A stretch of 62,803 nt of DNA from Pyrenochaeta sp. MPI-SDFR-AT-0127 (Eukaryota > Ascomycota > Dothideomycetes > Pleosporales > Cucurbitariaceae): assembly GCA_020747015.1 (NCBI GenBank), contig JAGTJM010000115.1, forward strand, positions 1 to 62,803, in the 5' to 3' direction. A program made the translations under genes and the position numbers. A model generated the notes under the pieces. It saw nothing but the letters and a program-made list of their open reading frames with translations. It did not search any database and was not told where the DNA came from. This document shows, in pieces, positions 40,818-55,739 of the stretch; the stretch's first letter is position 1; each line of letters starts with the position of its first letter.

Positions 40818-43800
40818 TGTCTGGAGTCGCGAGACTTCCGTTTCAGCTGCGCTATGTATATCCAGAGGTACTGATATGTCGTAGTATAGCTTACATCGAC
40901 GGCACTCGTATTATACTTAGAGTTAGTGCTGTGGGAACTTAAGGCCTCCCGATTGCATGGTAAAAAAGGCTACTTAATAGAGACTCTGGTCACGCTCGAC
41001 GCAGAGAATAGCGGAGGATTAATAGCAACTATCGAGCCCGCTTACTAACTGCACTACTTAGCGAGTCCCGGAGACGTTTCTTACCCTCCAAAGGTATAAT
41101 TCTTAAAAGGTAGATGTCCTCCACTCTAGCGGAGCGCTATAGAGCGTGCTTAAGTATCTATTAAGATAGCGGCTATACTCCCGAAGGTCTGCGGATAGAG
41201 ATTATAAGCGTAATATCTAATCGCATTATTTACTAGAATCATAAGGCGTTAAGTAGCTGCAGGTTATTCCTAAGTATATATCTTAATACTAAGTAGTATA
41301 GCTAAGCGAAATCCCTCTTCCACGAAGATCTAAGGGAGGTGGCTATCTATAACTAGAAGGAATATTTTTATAAAGAAGAAAGTAAGGAGAGCGAGACTAG
41401 TATAGTAAAAGGTATAGAAGGGTATAATAATAGGTTTAATTTTTATGTAATCGCTTATCTAGCTACTAACTAATATATTTATCTTAGGTCGTAAAGTAAT
41501 AGGACTAAAACTAGGCCTAGGCCTAAGATACGACGCACTAATCTAAATAGTCTCTCTTCTTTCTAAATAGTAGGTAAGACTTATTTAAAAAGGCTTTCTT
41601 ACGTAACCTAACGCTTATAGATCGTCTAAGTATACTATCTAACGCTAAACTATAAGATCTTTACTATAACTTTAAATCTTTTACGTAATATTTAAGGAGT
41701 ATAATATATTATTATAATCTTTTTCTAAGCCTACTAATATACTACTATCTAAGGATAATAGGGGGTTTAAATACTACTAAGTATAGTAGTTCACTAGCGA
41801 CAGTCGAAGCGATATAAAGGAGAATATAAGCTATAAATAGGATACCTATAGCTAATCTCTCTAAGCTAATTAAAGAAAGGTAATAAGAGATAAGTAATCT
41901 TAAGTATAAGTTAGTATATCTAAAAGAGTTAAATAGGGTAGTAGTCTACCTCTATTAGGAGATTAGGTTAGTAGCTAATACCCTTAAATAAGCGCGTAAT
42001 AATTTCTTAAGGTTAAATATATCTCCTAGTAAAGGTATAGGAGAGGTTTAAGCTAACTCCTACTAAACTCCCTAGAATAATCCTTTTACAGTTTATAGCG
42101 CGAAGAGTTAGAATATTAATAAGCTAAAAGGTCTGTCTTTTTTACCTAAGCTATATTATACGCGTATAACTAAACTCTACGTAGTTATTAAAATCTAGAT
42201 ATTTTTTATTAATACGGCTATATATCTTTCTATAGTAGGAAGCTATCTATACTATAATTTATCGCGAGTATCTAATATTTCTTCCTAACGACGTAAGCTT
42301 AGTATTATTACTATAGCGGGCGAAGTCTATTCTATAGTAATCTAAAGTACTTTTAAGAGTAGTATAAATAAATCTAATATAAAACTTTTTCTCCTTATAG
42401 AATTAAGTAGATAATCTTCATTCCACTCTAATATAATCCTACTAACGTTATACACTGCGAAGTAAGACACTTAGCAGCGAGAGACTTTTTATAATAGAAA
42501 ATCAATATCTCTATCTATCGTAGGAGCCTCGTCCTAATAATCTTATATTTAATTCTATAGTATATAACTTACTTATTCTAATACTAACTTATAACCGAGA
42601 TCCTCGCGGCGTTATTAATACTATTAATGGTTTTATTAACGCTCTTTAAACCCTACCTATCTATTTACCCCTACTTCTAGGTTCTTAGGAAGACTAAGTA
42701 ATATTTTAGAAGATAGAAAAGAGAGTTAATTTATAGTTATAAGAACGCTTTTCTATAAGCCCTGTAGCTATTAGCAGCTTTATAAGCCTTTTCTAAGACT
42801 ATCTCTATACGCTTTAGCGCTAATTATACTAGGTAGTAAAAACTAAGATAGTTAATTATATAATTATTCTACTATTATAAGATTAACACCTATATATTTC
42901 TTAAATTAAATAATTATTTTCACATACGACTAAAGTACCCCTTAAATATATTAGTATAGAGAATTTTTCACTTAGGCAGAGACTATATATTATTTTCTAT
43001 TATCTATTATCTAAGTAGGCTACCCTAGGCGACTATAAAGCACGAACCTGCGTTAATTTAACTATATAAATTAATTAGAGTTATTTTATTAGTGTAAAAG
43101 TATAATAGGGAAGTTATTTCCCGTATACTAAATTTTAAGTATTTATAGCGCACTATAATTATATTAGGTATTAGTAAATAGCTTAAACGTAATTAGACTT
43201 ATATATTATTAGCTGGCGTTAGTCGTATTATAGGAGAATATAGGTACTATTTTTAGGCCTAGAGTTATAAGCCCTTAAATATTAAATCCTAGTATATAGT
43301 ATTAGGTTACCTAAAAGACTATTCTTAGGACTAATAGCTAAAGAGCTAGTTCTTATTTTATAATAGTGCTAGCTAACCTATAAAGCTATATTAGTTAATA
43401 CTACTAGTGGAAATTACCTAATATACCTCTAGTAGAGCCGTACTAATATAACTAGTACCTACTCTTTTCCTTCCCCGGCGTTAATCGCATATAGATACGG
43501 TAGAGAAATATTCTACTTCTAAAAATAGGTTGCCTATAAGGCGCTATATTAGTAAATTAGAATTTATTAGTATAGGTCTAAAGTAGTACTATTAATATAC
43601 TTACACTCTCTAGAATAGTATGAGTATATATTACACAATCTTCTAGATATTATAGAGGGGGATACCGCTCTCGATTAGCTAGTTAATAGGTTAATTTTAG
43701 ATAACCTTAAAGAGTAAGATCGACTAAACCTAATAGCTGAAAGTATTTTCGCTTAAGGATTAAGAGAGGAATATAATTTCAGGCTTAAATTAGAGCTAGA

Positions 43801-45479
43801 AGAGTTATATTATAACATATACTTTAGTAATCTCTCGATTTCCTACTTAGGCGCTATTAACCCTTAGTAACTACAGCTAAGCTAGGTACGTACTTATTAA
43901 AGTAGGAAGGAGAGAAAGTTCGCGCCCCTATATTCCTCTTAACCTATATAGATTTCTACATCTCCTATAAGCTTTTATTCGCGAACCTTAAAGTAACCTT
44001 CTAAAACTAATACACTCGTATATCCTAAGGAGCTATTAAGATCTATAAGAAATCGTAACTAGTTAGCTTAGATACTCCTTTAATAAGTTTTAGTACCTAC
44101 CTTAGGATATAGTATCTTAATAAAAGAAGCGTTAAAGCTTTATTACTATCGAAGCTACTATAATACGGCGAGGAGAGATTTACTATAGCCAACGAGAACT
44201 TACACTAATTAAAAGAGTATTACCGAAGCGATGTTCTGTTATTATCTCACTAATTAACTTAGTAACTATATTCGATTTCGGCTCCGTTTCTATTTTAGTT
44301 CTAGTTATTAATAGCGTATTTCTAAATCTCAAACGGGTCCTACGCTAACGTTAAGTTCTTATCGTACTATATAAAGCCTATAGCGCTCTAGCGTCTTATT
44401 TACTAGTATAGTATAACTACCTAACTTAGATTAGCTTAAGGGTTTAGCGCTTAAAAAATAGGTAGCGGAAGTACTGCGTTATATTAAGTGAGAGGAAAAC
44501 CCGCTAGTATACTCTTTTATTATTTACTAGTCTTAAGTTTATTAGATTATAGCGTCACTTTACCCTACTACTATAAGGTGTTTTAGCTATAGCGTAACCT
44601 GCGTTTATTAATAATATAGTTAAACTATTTATACTAAAGTTATACGACTTATATAAAGGAGGTTTGCAGGAGACTACCTTTACGTCCGTGTTAGGCTTAC
44701 TAGTAATAGGATAGTAACTTTATAGTTAGCGGGGGATATAGTTAACCTTTAATATAATTTAGCCTCTATTAGTTTTAGACGTAGAGGGGCTTAATAGAGT
44801 ATCTTAGCCTAGTAGCGACTAAGGCTAGCCCGTTTTATCTATAGATACGAATCTATTAAAGCGGCTATTATAATAGGCTAGAAAGTAAATATCTATATCG
44901 TATTCTTAGTATAACTGTAATAATTTTTTATAGAGGGTTTTAGATAGCTTTAGATAGTTATTATTTATAGCTTATCTTACCTTTACGCGTGCTAGCAGCT
45001 GCGACTTACTACTAAGATAATATATTATAGCACTAAGAAACTAGAGTATAGCTCGCGTATACGAGCGTAAATAGGAGGGATTATAAGGCTAGTTATATCT
45101 AGGGAGTAGCTACCCTGCGTATAGAGTGCGGATTTTAGGATTATAGTTCTTATTTTCGGGCCTTAATTATAGTTCCTATCCTCTAGCCTATAATTAGTCT
45201 CTAGCTCCTAAATCTATCCCTTATTACCGTAGGAGTTAATAATACGTATTATTTTAGGGCTAGTTCTCAGCTCTATCCTAGAACGTAGGACTTAAATTTA
45301 GTTTCTAGTTCCTATTTTTAAGCCCTAGCTTATAAATCGCGATTCCCGAAACCGCTCTCGTAGTTATAGAGTACTATAATTAGTAGAGGTTATAATATAA
45401 TTAGGACTTAAGCTCTTATTTTTACGCTCTATCGCAGTTCTTAAATACTAATATTAGTGCATTATTACTGTATCGCATT
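40818..45479. other. RIP-mutated DNA, mostly unrecognised
   Basis: A few hundred bases after the hAT end still have some CA/TG; from about 41100 RIP is severe. Runs of readable sequence occur (for example plus strand about 43770-44120 and 44700-45050), but I could not assign them. They might belong to a larger unit with the kinase relic that follows. Confidence 0.4.
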
Positions 45480-47600
45480 AAAGAGCCTAACGATATTATC
45501 TGAAATAAAGTCTACGCCGCTATTACTAAATCTACTCTACCTCTACGCCCCGCGTTATCTATCTAATAAACGCCTTAGCTATATAGTATAGGTAGCTTTA
45601 CGAACTTAACTAAACACCGTAAATATATAGATAGTGTACTGAAGGAAGAGCTAGGGTATATATATATTAGAATTCCTAGGTTCTTCGAAGCCTTCTTTAG
45701 GGATATTATAGGTCTTAGGTTAGTAGTAGAAGCTATATTTAATAAGTGTAAGGAAGGAGATAACCTACTCTACTAAGAAGAGAGTAGCTAGCGGGGCTGG
45801 CTGGATAGGGCGAGGGAAAGGGACATCTTAGGCTAGTTTATATTACTTATAGACTAGCTTCTAGGCTTTGCGGAAGAGTATTAGCTAGAATCTAAAACTC
45901 TACACTAACTATTAGTATAGCCCTATTAACCCTTATAAGGCTCTACGACTAATCGTAAGCTAGATATTAGCTTTATAGATAATTTAAACGCTAATATAGA
46001 TTTAAAGTGTAGCTAGTTATAGATTCTCGTACCTAGAGAGCTTAAGAGCAATCTATTAGCCGATAAAGCGTCTAAGGCATAGCTTAATCTTAGGCGATAC
46101 GTAAGGGAGGTACTTACTACTTAAGATAGCTACTACTTCGTCCTTAGTTTTACTCTTTATAGATCCCTTATACGGCTATAGGAATTTAACTAACTTAGTG
46201 GTATCGCCTCTAAGCAATTTAATATTAGTAAGGGCGGCCTATAATTTATATCTATAGTGCTTAGGTTTCTCTAGTTATACTAGGAGTAGCTAGGCTTCGA
46301 CCCTACTATTATCGTGGCTAGAGATAAGTAGTATATTAAGATTAAGCGAGGCGACTACAGAGAGCGCCTTATCATTAACTAAGTAATAAAACGGGTGACT
46401 TATATTGCTAGTTAAGTAATAACTTACTAGAAAGTCTATCGAGAAGACGATCCTAATACGCCTCTTATTATTAAGGATTCTTAGTAGTATCTAGAGCGCG
46501 AGGAGGAGGGCGAATTACTACGTAAGGTAACTAAGAAAAGGGTAGTGAATATTATAAGGTACTTTTACTATAAGACGGTTTAGATAGGTAATTAAAACGA
46601 CGATATCCGTATAAACGTTTAGAAAGGTTTAGACATTATAAAAGCGACGAACTATAAGTTAGAGAAGTAGATACCACTACTAGGCACTACTAGACGCCGG
46701 ACCTCGTATAGGGATAGAAGTAGCCTAGTAGGGTAGAAGCGATCCTTAAGCTGCACTAACGTACTATTGCCGCCTAGTAAGCGCACTTACTTAAGCTCCC
46801 CTCTAAAACCTGTAGTCACGAACTAGGTCTATCGCCGTATTATTATCTACGACTATAGGAAGCCTATCTATAAAGTAAGTTCCCTAGAATATCTTCTTAC
46901 TATACTAGAAGGCTGTATTAAAGGCTACGAGTTGTTGTACATACTAGCTAGCTTCCTCTAATATAATATATTACCGAATAACCTTATAGTGAATAAAGAT
47001 AAAGAAAACCCTTCCTAGCGGTTATTCTTAATCGACCTCGACCTTATAATTAAAGAATAGCGTAAGACGTCTTTAGGAGCTTAGGGTAAGACTAGTACTA
47101 GAGTATTTATAGCTACTAGGGTGCTTTTAGATAACGAATACTACTCCTACATATATAATCTCGAATTATTTTTCTAGGTACTCTTCTGGATATGCATTTA
47201 TTACGACGGTCTAAACTAAGCGAGGATTATTCTATAGTTTAATAAATAGAACTACCTTAATATAGAAGAGTTAGCTAGGTTAAAAAAGAGCGTCGTAGAT
47301 AATAAACGAGACTTCCTTAAAATAGCCTAGATAAATTTTACTCTATATTACTAACTATTAATCCTTTATATAAATCGGCTTCGAAGGAAAGTATTTCCTA
47401 ATAGCGAGAGATAGAGAAATCCTAATCTATAGTTATATTTTAATATAATAGAAATACTCTAAGTAGCTTAGAATAAGCTAAAGGAATTAAAAGGATAACC
47501 TGTGTGTAACGACCTATTATATTTTAGCTATATACCTAAGTATAAATAATTACTAGATAGGGAGAGAGTAGACTTTATAAAATATTTATAATAGAAAGCT
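45480..47600 (+). pseudogene. FunK1 (fungal-type protein kinase) relic, RIP-mutated
   Basis: A long collinear match on the plus strand to the FunK1 family, kinase-like proteins restricted to fungi. Readable pieces: ELGYIYIRIPRFFEAFF (about 45650-45705), AIFNKCKEGDN, QILVPRELKSNPLADKAS (about 46020-46075, one residue RIP-changed), KVYREDDPNTPLIIKD (about 46440-46485, the VIKDSW region), YLEREEEGELL, NDDIRINV, the catalytic-loop-like PNNLIVNKDKENP (about 46970-47010), and LIDLDL (about 47030), which takes the DFG position. More than twenty stops fit CAA/CAG/TGG to TAA/TAG. The start and end are approximate. It is a dead gene copy; multi-copy FunK1 genes are natural RIP targets. Confidence 0.85.
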
Positions 47601-50600
47601 TAATTAACTAGTAGTACTTTCGACTAGACTATTATTTATTACGCTAGTGTAAATAAATCTAGTCCTAAGAGGACTAGCGTTAATAGTATAAGATATTTTT
47701 CTTCTTTTACTGCCTACGCTAGTAATTACTAGTTTACTACTTATATACACGAAACTAGGCTAAGGCCTAAAAACAGGGAACGTTATGCATTAACCTAAGA
47801 TTTAAACGATGTGGTCCGCCTTTTATAGCATAGTAATATTGCGGGCTAGCTCCTACTTATGTGTTTAGAGTTAATAGCTAACTAATGTCTAAAACCTTAC
47901 GCTTGTATATTGGTAAGAAGATCTGCCGGCCCAGGCCCTAGGATTAGCGATGCGGGCAAGCTATCCTTACTAGAAAAATATAAATAGCGAAAAATCTATT
48001 ATAAAAGTATTAAAAGTATATCTACTAATAGCTGTAACGGTCTCTACCCTCTATTACGTATCTCTCTATATTAATTTAGTATCTATAGAGCTACTATTAT
48101 AGCCGCTACAGGGAGAGTGCGAAATTCTACGAGTAAGTTACGAAATATAAACTATTAATTAAAGGTAGTAGTAGCCGTCTAGTCGTAATAATATAGAATG
48201 CGATAACTAAGCCTAAATACTTAGGAGGATTTAATAAGTACGTAAGTACTAGTTAAGGGGTATAGATATAATTAAGTCGCTTATAGAGCGCGCGATAAGG
48301 TTTTAAGGAGGTATTATTTTCTTAGTAATCTTACTACTTCCGCTATAGCTATTATATTAGCGGCCTATTTAACTTTATTTACTACTAAGCCTATAAATAT
48401 TAATATCCTACTTATATTTAGATTAATATCTACTATTAACTTTAGCCTTAAAGAATATTAAGATTAGGGGTTTCGCCCTAAGGAGGTTTAACTTTAGCGG
48501 CGCGCTAAAGCGTATATAAATATACCTATACTACGCCTAGGGTTTAGTCTAGGAAGTATTTAAATATATCCTTCTATTCTATATCTATATTATCTCTATA
48601 CGCGAGTAACTATAGGTCGTCTAACTTTAACTATAGTATATACGTTCGCTAGTAGGAGCTTATATTACCTTCTTCTCTATTCTCGTACTCTTTATCCCCT
48701 TTATTATCTAAGTGGTTAATATTATTACTTATATCGCTTAGGGGACCGCTTATCTAGTCTATATAGCGCAGCGATAGGCCTTCGCGGTTATATACGCCTA
48801 AAGTAATATTATTATATTAGTACCCTAGTAGTATCTATAAATCTAGCGATAGCTAAGTTATATAGATAACTTTACTATCTTTACTAAAGAGCTTACGATC
48901 TAGGGCTGTTAGGTTAGGAGATAATATTAACTTATTATAATAGATAATTACTATTACAATTAATAAGCCTTTTAGTATAAGGTAGAGCGTAAGATTAGTT
49001 ATCTAATAAGCTATATTAGCGCTAGGTCTATAATTAATATTACTCCCTTCTCTAGCCTTTATTCCTAGAGAGAATATTTACGGAGAGTAAGACCTAGTCG
49101 CGATATTTATTCTAGATATTAATAATAGCTGTAGGTAGGATAAGGTAGCTTATCGCGATACCCTTATAGGTATAGTACTATAGTCCCTCTACCTAGGAGT
49201 AGTTTATAATAGACTATAGTACCTCTCCTAGGCGGGGGGTATAGCGCGTTTACGTCCTTAGGAACTTTTCCTTAAAGGTCTACTAGACACCTTATTAATC
49301 TAATTAGCTTTATTATCTTAGGGCTTATAACTACTACCTTTTCTATTTATTTTGCGTCTATTTAAATCCGCGTTAATATATTAATCCCCTCTATCTCTTT
49401 AAGAGGAGAGATAGATAGTCTTTAGGAATAGAGTAGCTCCTTAACTCTTCTACGAGTATATACGCTATTATTACTATTCTTCTTACTAATATTATTTAGG
49501 GGCGGGACTAGACTTCTAGCTCTACTACTATTACTGCTACTATTAAGAGGGCTAGGACTAGGCTTACTACTAGCTCTAGCTCTAGAACGGGAATCTAGGC
49601 GCTAGGGGTTAGTAGAGGGTTAGTTAGGTATAGGTATATATTGAGTATAAAACTCTCTCCTTATTATTTAGACGCCTTCTCCGCTTTAGTAAATAAGGGT
49701 CTTCTAGCTCTAGTTCTAATATAATATCTAGTACTTCTACTAAGGAGATTATTATATTACTAGATAAAAGGCGCATTCGTTTACGTATTAATAGTAATCT
49801 TCTTATCGCCTTAATATTAGAGAGTAGTTTACCCTCTACTAGTAATAATTCTTTTAAAGATGTTAAAATAGGCTCCTTAAACTAGTACTAGAATACTACT
49901 TACTTTAGTAATACTATCTATACCCTCTACGAAGAGGGCGTATAAGCTAGCTACGTTAAGATAGTAGCTATTCTCTTAATAGTCTAACGCTCTATTACTA
50001 GCCTTAACTTATATTATACTATAGTGCTCTTTAGCTATATCGCTCTCTAAAATTATAGGAAATTCTATTAGGAATTAGTAAGTTAGTACTATAATCTACT
50101 TATACACTTACGTAGACTACTTCTATTAAATAATCTATTTAGAACTAAGTTTATCTTTATAATACTTAAATTATAGTTCGTCCCTTTATTAAGTGATTTC
50201 TAGTTAGATTAGTAATACTCTAGCTTCTCTAATTTAGAGGTGGCACTAAGGCTACTAATATATCTACACCTTATATTAGGTTCTATTGGCTTATAACTAT
50301 TAATAGGTAGGTATTACTATAATCTAGTGAACTAGAAGCGTCTACTCTAAATAAGTAGATACTCCTAGATTAAGAGAGCCTAATGCATTTAAATTTATAT
50401 TAAGAAATCGTCAATATAGAGCTAGTCTCTACTATCTTTAGAGGGGCCGACTCCTAAACGCTATACTCTACTATCTTAGTTATAGCTATTAATTTAGCCT
50501 TAGATTTTAGCTTAGGCTTAGCTTAGCTCTTAGGGAAAATATAGAATAATTATTAGAGGAATAAAGGGGCTAGTAAAGAGGTGCCGTAAGAGGAGGCTAT

Positions 50601-52650
50601 TTTATATAGTAGTTAGTTCCTTAGCATAAGTAGTTTAAAAGAAGTAGCTCCCTCTCTAGACTAAGTCTACTTTATACGTCGTAGTTATACTCACTAAGAA
50701 TAAGGATTTAAAGAACCTATATAAATACTAACTATTATAGAAATAGTATAGTAGGTAGTATAAGGCGCTATCTATAGTCTATAGGGAGGAGTATAAATTT
50801 AAAGTAGATTAGTATTATTAGCGTTATTACTAAAATAGCCGCATATCGCTCTCCTAAGCGGCGTAGGTAGTATTATTATATTAAGAGTTAGCCTATCTTA
50901 TCTAACGATTAGCTACTAAATAGTTATTATAACCTAGTTATACGTACTTTTAGCTATCTAAGATCTATATACTTTAAATAAAACTACTAATTACTAGCTT
51001 CTTCTTTAATCGTTAACTACCCTCTTACGTAGGACTAGTCTATACTAGATAATATATAAATATATAATATCCTAAGGGTCCCTATACTATCTAGTAATTA
51101 GACTTTAGGGCTTGTTCGCCTCCTATAGTACACCTAAGGCTATCCTAAGCTATTAACTACTAGCTTCTATATATTAGGCCCCTACTAGTTATATTACTAT
51201 ATTATAGTAACGCTATATACCTTATATAAGTAGAGTATTCTCTAGAGCTATAGCGTTAAGTAGACGCTAGGACTAGCCTAAATTAATATACTAGGCGGGT
51301 GAATAACTATATCGCCGCTTAAAGGATTAGTCTAGCGTATTTAACTAGAGAAGCGGGGCTTACTTCTAGTATACTAGAGTTAAGATAATAGCGTAAGAGC
51401 TATATAATCGTTCGCTTAAAACGGTATAGGAAAGGGCGTAGTAAATACTATTAGTAAGTCTAGAGTAGGGGAGAGAGGGGGTTATAGCTTATATAGTATA
51501 CTATAGGTAGTAAGCTCGCCCTTTAACGCAGCTACTACTAATAAGAGGGAGGAGCGAATATCTTATAAGAAAAGAGGGAGCGTTTATAATAGAGAAAGCG
51601 AGAGGCGAGAGTACGCGAGAGTATAAGAATAGAAATTTAATAGGCTACTAAACGCGTGTAAATATAAGCTTAGAATTAGCTTTAGTAGCTATAATTATAG
51701 GGGCACGAAAAGCTAGCCGGCGTAGTCTAATTAGGGGTAAAATAATAGGAATAAGGGGAGGTAGTAGAGTTAAAAAATACCTTATAAGAGGTTTACTAAG
51801 GTCTAATAAGAGTAGTTAGCGTAGGTAAGAGGGGGTATAGATAGAAAGATAAGAGTAGAGAGAAAAGGGTAGGGAGAGGGAGGAAAAATAATAGAGGAGG
51901 GAGGGTCTTTTATAATAGGCGTTAAGGTTAATTACTAGTTTAAGCGAAGCGCGAAAGTTATAAGTAAGGCCTAGATTACCTAAACGGGATATATCTATTT
52001 CCTAATATAGGGTTACCGTTATATTCTTTACTTAAATAGATTTTTATAAACCTTTACTGTAAATAGTATAGCTAAATAGTCTATATTATCTATTTCTTTA
52101 TTAACTTTTTAAATTTAGACTAGCTTAAGTAATCTATATATAATAGGCGCTTCTCTTAGAAATTTAAAAGGTTATTTTAAATAATCTTACTTTAATAGTT
52201 TATATACTTCTCCTTAGTAAACTTATTCTAGGACTTTATCTATTCCTCTTATTAGCCTTACGTAGAGAGCTACGTATACTTCTCTAGATACTAGTTTATC
52301 TTAGTAGTAGGTACCTATAATAATATCTTAGCTATTAATATAGTTAAGACTTATAACTAAGCTATAGTTTTATAATATAATTATATAGTATTTCTAGAAA
52401 TACTTTAGATTATCTATTAGATTTACTTATTACTCCTTAGACTAGTTATCTATAACTATATTTATATTAGTAGGTCTAACCTAATATTTCCTTTATAGTT
52501 ATAGCTAATTCCTAGGTCTTAAGTCTATACTATTAAACTTTTCTAGTTTAGCTATAGATACTAGTTAATCTAAGGCCTATTCTAAGACCTTAAAGTATAT
52601 TTTAAGCGTATCTTTTAGCTATAAGAGTTAGTAGGTTAGTAGTATATAAC
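47601..52650. other. RIP-mutated DNA, unrecognised
   Basis: Five kilobases of AT-rich RIP sequence. 51380-51960 is relatively purine-rich and reads on the plus strand as a Lys/Arg/Glu-rich stretch (EREKAR-like), and 49480-49620 as a Ser/Thr-rich stretch; neither gives a family. No RNA gene or clear element end is seen until the MITE at 52651. Confidence 0.4.
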
Positions 52651-53048
52651 TAGGCTGGTTGGGTGGGTATACCCCCTAATCTTTCTTTTATTTATTCCTC
52701 TATCAATACTAGTCCAAATTAGGTAAATTTTAGTTTATTTTATAGCTATTAGCTAGATCTATAAATCTAGAATTTTAATTATGTAATATATCTTTTATTA
52801 CGTCAGTTATTTCAATACCCATTTTTCGATACCCACTTAATTAGGCCACCAGTACCCACGCTTTAAAACCTTAATAACTTACGTAATTATTTTTTTAAAA
52901 AGAAATTTTATATATAAAAGTTATAGATATAGATTAGATCTATAAAATAAGCTAAAAATTATTAAATTACGTTATAATTTAGGAAAGTTATAGCTAAAAT
53001 AAGAGGTAACCCGCGGGGTAACCCAACCCCTACCCATCGGCCACCCTA
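52651..53048 (+). mobile_element. hAT MITE, copy 2 (398 bp, 8-bp target duplication)
   Basis: Same orientation and length as copy 1, flanked by a perfect TATATAAC duplication (52643-52650, 53049-53056). It differs from copy 1 by about ten substitutions, several of RIP type (TCCAGA to TCTAGA, GCCAAA to GCTAAA, TTGATT to TTAATT). Some are shared with copy 3. Confidence 0.9.
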
Positions 53049-55739
53049 TATATAACTACTAATCTCCCTAAGTTTCTTATAGTATAGTCTATAATAGTAT
53101 ACTTAGTAGCCTATATTTCTATTATAGAATATACTTACCTATCTACTACTTCTATATAGTACTATTAGTATACTAGTATATAATACTCTTTAAGAAAAAA
53201 AATATATCTTTATAATTATCTTTAGTAATCTTTTTAGGCTAGTATTAGGATGGTACCTATACTCTAATAGGTCCTATCCTAGAGGTATATATTTATAGAG
53301 GGGTACTTTTAAGATAATAGAGGATAATAGGATTAGATTATAGTTAAGATGAATTACTACCCTCTAGTAGGATTTAGAAGGGGTATAAGTACCCCTTTAC
53401 CCCGTATATAGGCTATAATAGCCTAAGGTCTAATAATCTAGCTAGATATAGCCTAAACTAGCCCTATCCTAGTCTATCGCGGGTAAAATACAGCCCGCAC
53501 TAATTCTATTAAGGTAGCTTACCTAATAATATCCCCCCTCTTAGATTAAGACGTCCTTATCTTACCCTAAGGTATATAGACGTCCTACTAAGCCCTACTA
53601 TACTAGGGTTTAACTAAAAACTCTAGAAGATAGGTAATAACGCCTATAATTAGCCTATAATAAGCTAATTTAGGCTAATACTCCCTAAGATATATATAAG
53701 GTTTATAGAAAAATAAGGTAAAAGAGGCTTTTTTCTTATATTTACCATAATTTCTAGGTAAGAGAGTACTAGCGCTATTCTAGTAAGCTTAGACCCTAAC
53801 TTAAAATAAGCCTCCTTAGTCTATCCTTTCTTTCCTCTACTTTAAAAAAGGCCCTAATTTAGCCTATTCTTAGTAAGTCTTAAACTCCTTCTTTTAAGCT
53901 AGTTTCCCTTATTCTACTCCTTATTTAAGCTAATTTATACTATTATAGTATAGTATAGTATAGTTTAACTTAGTCTAGGGCGGTTTCCCCTAAATAAGTA
54001 GGAATTAAGGCTAACTAACCTAACTTAGAGTTAATACGCGATATTTACCTATATTTTAACCTAATCTTACCTACTTTATCTACTTTTAAGCTGAATTACG
54101 CTAATTTAGCCTATTTTAGCTTAATTTACTATAAAGTCTAATAAGTAGCGCTATAAGGAGGCCTTCGCGTCTAGTAGAGATAAGATAACTAACTTTCTAT
54201 ATATTGCTATATTACGGTCTAGGCTAAGGATAATTTAGATACTAGCTATCTTTTTCTAGGTAGAGATTAGGCTAGAGCTATTATTATACTAGAGAACTAA
54301 AGTATCGCGTCTATAAGTATTACTATAACTATAATTCCTCTAATTACTTCGTAGTAAGTTCCTTTTTAACCTAAAAAGGGTTAAAATAAGCTATTATAGG
54401 TATATTAGCTAATATTAGCCTAAGGTACCTAGTAATAAGAATCTTTAGCTCCTTTTAGCCTGTTTCCTTCTTATACTAGTAATTACTTCTACCCCCTTTA
54501 CTATCCCTAAACCTAAGGGAGATAGTATATATTCTAAGGAGTAGGGCTAAATTAAGATTAATAAGGCTGCACTAAGCTTATAGAGGTCTCTAATAACCTT
54601 ATTACTACTATTTACTAGTATATTCCTCTTCTAGGCTAATATTACTAATTCTAGCCTATTCTAACCTATTTTAGTATCTATTACCCTTATTCTAATACTT
54701 ATACCTTTTATAGTAGAGAATTAACTAATTCTACTAAGGTTACTACCCCTATATTCTCTAAGGGTTATTAGTATAGTAAAGATACCTAGATTATAAAGGA
54801 GATAGCTTATAAGCGTAAGCTTAAGGAGGGTCCTAGGGATAATTTAGCCTTTAGTCCCTCTAAGACTATAAGTTTCCCTAGATAGGCCTATATTAGCTTA
54901 AAATAGCCTAAACTAACCTAATTATACCTAGATAAGGAAGAATATTTATATCGCCGTCTCTAAGGCCCTAATAACTACTACCTAGGTTAAAGATTACTAG
55001 AAGGTAGTTACTATAGCTAATCTTCTACTTAAAGATTCTAAGAAGTAGCTTATTTAGGCTAAAAAGAAGCTACTAAAGCTTAGGTTACCTAAATCTATCT
55101 AGGCTATAAATAAGGAGGTTATTTATCTTAAAGAGTTAGTCTATATAGCCTAAGCTAATATAGATTACCTTCTAAAGAGTTAATTTAGGATATTTTAGAG
55201 ACTTTTAGCCTATTATAGCTTAAAAGGTACTAAAATAAATATAATAGGGGGAATTAGTAAAAGTTATAGTCTTAAGGAGACTTTAAGAGTTTAGTATTAG
55301 TTTTTTAGGTAGTTTTTACTTTTAATACTCTAGTTTACTACCTATAGAGGCTTTTATTTACCTTTATAGTATAATTATATATTTCTAGTACTATTAGTAC
55401 TATATTAGCTCCTTCTAGGCTAACTAGGTCTATATAATTCTATATAGGGCTAGTTTTAATAAATTTATTATAAAAGGTCCTATTTTATCCTATATTAGCT
55501 TATATTACCTAGAAACTTTATATTCCTTATATAGGTCTCTTATTCTCTCCTACCTTTAGTACTATTAAATACCTTATTCTTAGAAAAAAAACCCTTTAGG
55601 AAAAAAAATATAAGGTAAAGGTAGCTAGATCTTATTTGTAGGATACTCTTACGCTACCTATCCCCCTCTCTATAATTGTCGTCCGCGACGATCTAGGATA
55701 AATTAAGTTAAATTACGACGTTTTATACTAGTTTAGGAT
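53049..55739. other. RIP-mutated DNA between inverted MITE copies
   Basis: About 2.7 kb of heavily RIP-mutated sequence bounded by MITE copies in opposite orientation. It includes a TATAGTATAGTATAGTATAG run (53944-53963). It probably contains the 3' part and LTR of the chromovirus to the right, but no LTR end could be recognised. Confidence 0.4.

Noticed and set aside
40818..52650. A giant Starship-type element
   Set aside because: No tyrosine recombinase (DUF3435) motif or direct-repeat ends could be recognised in the decayed sequence; the kinase relic alone is not enough.
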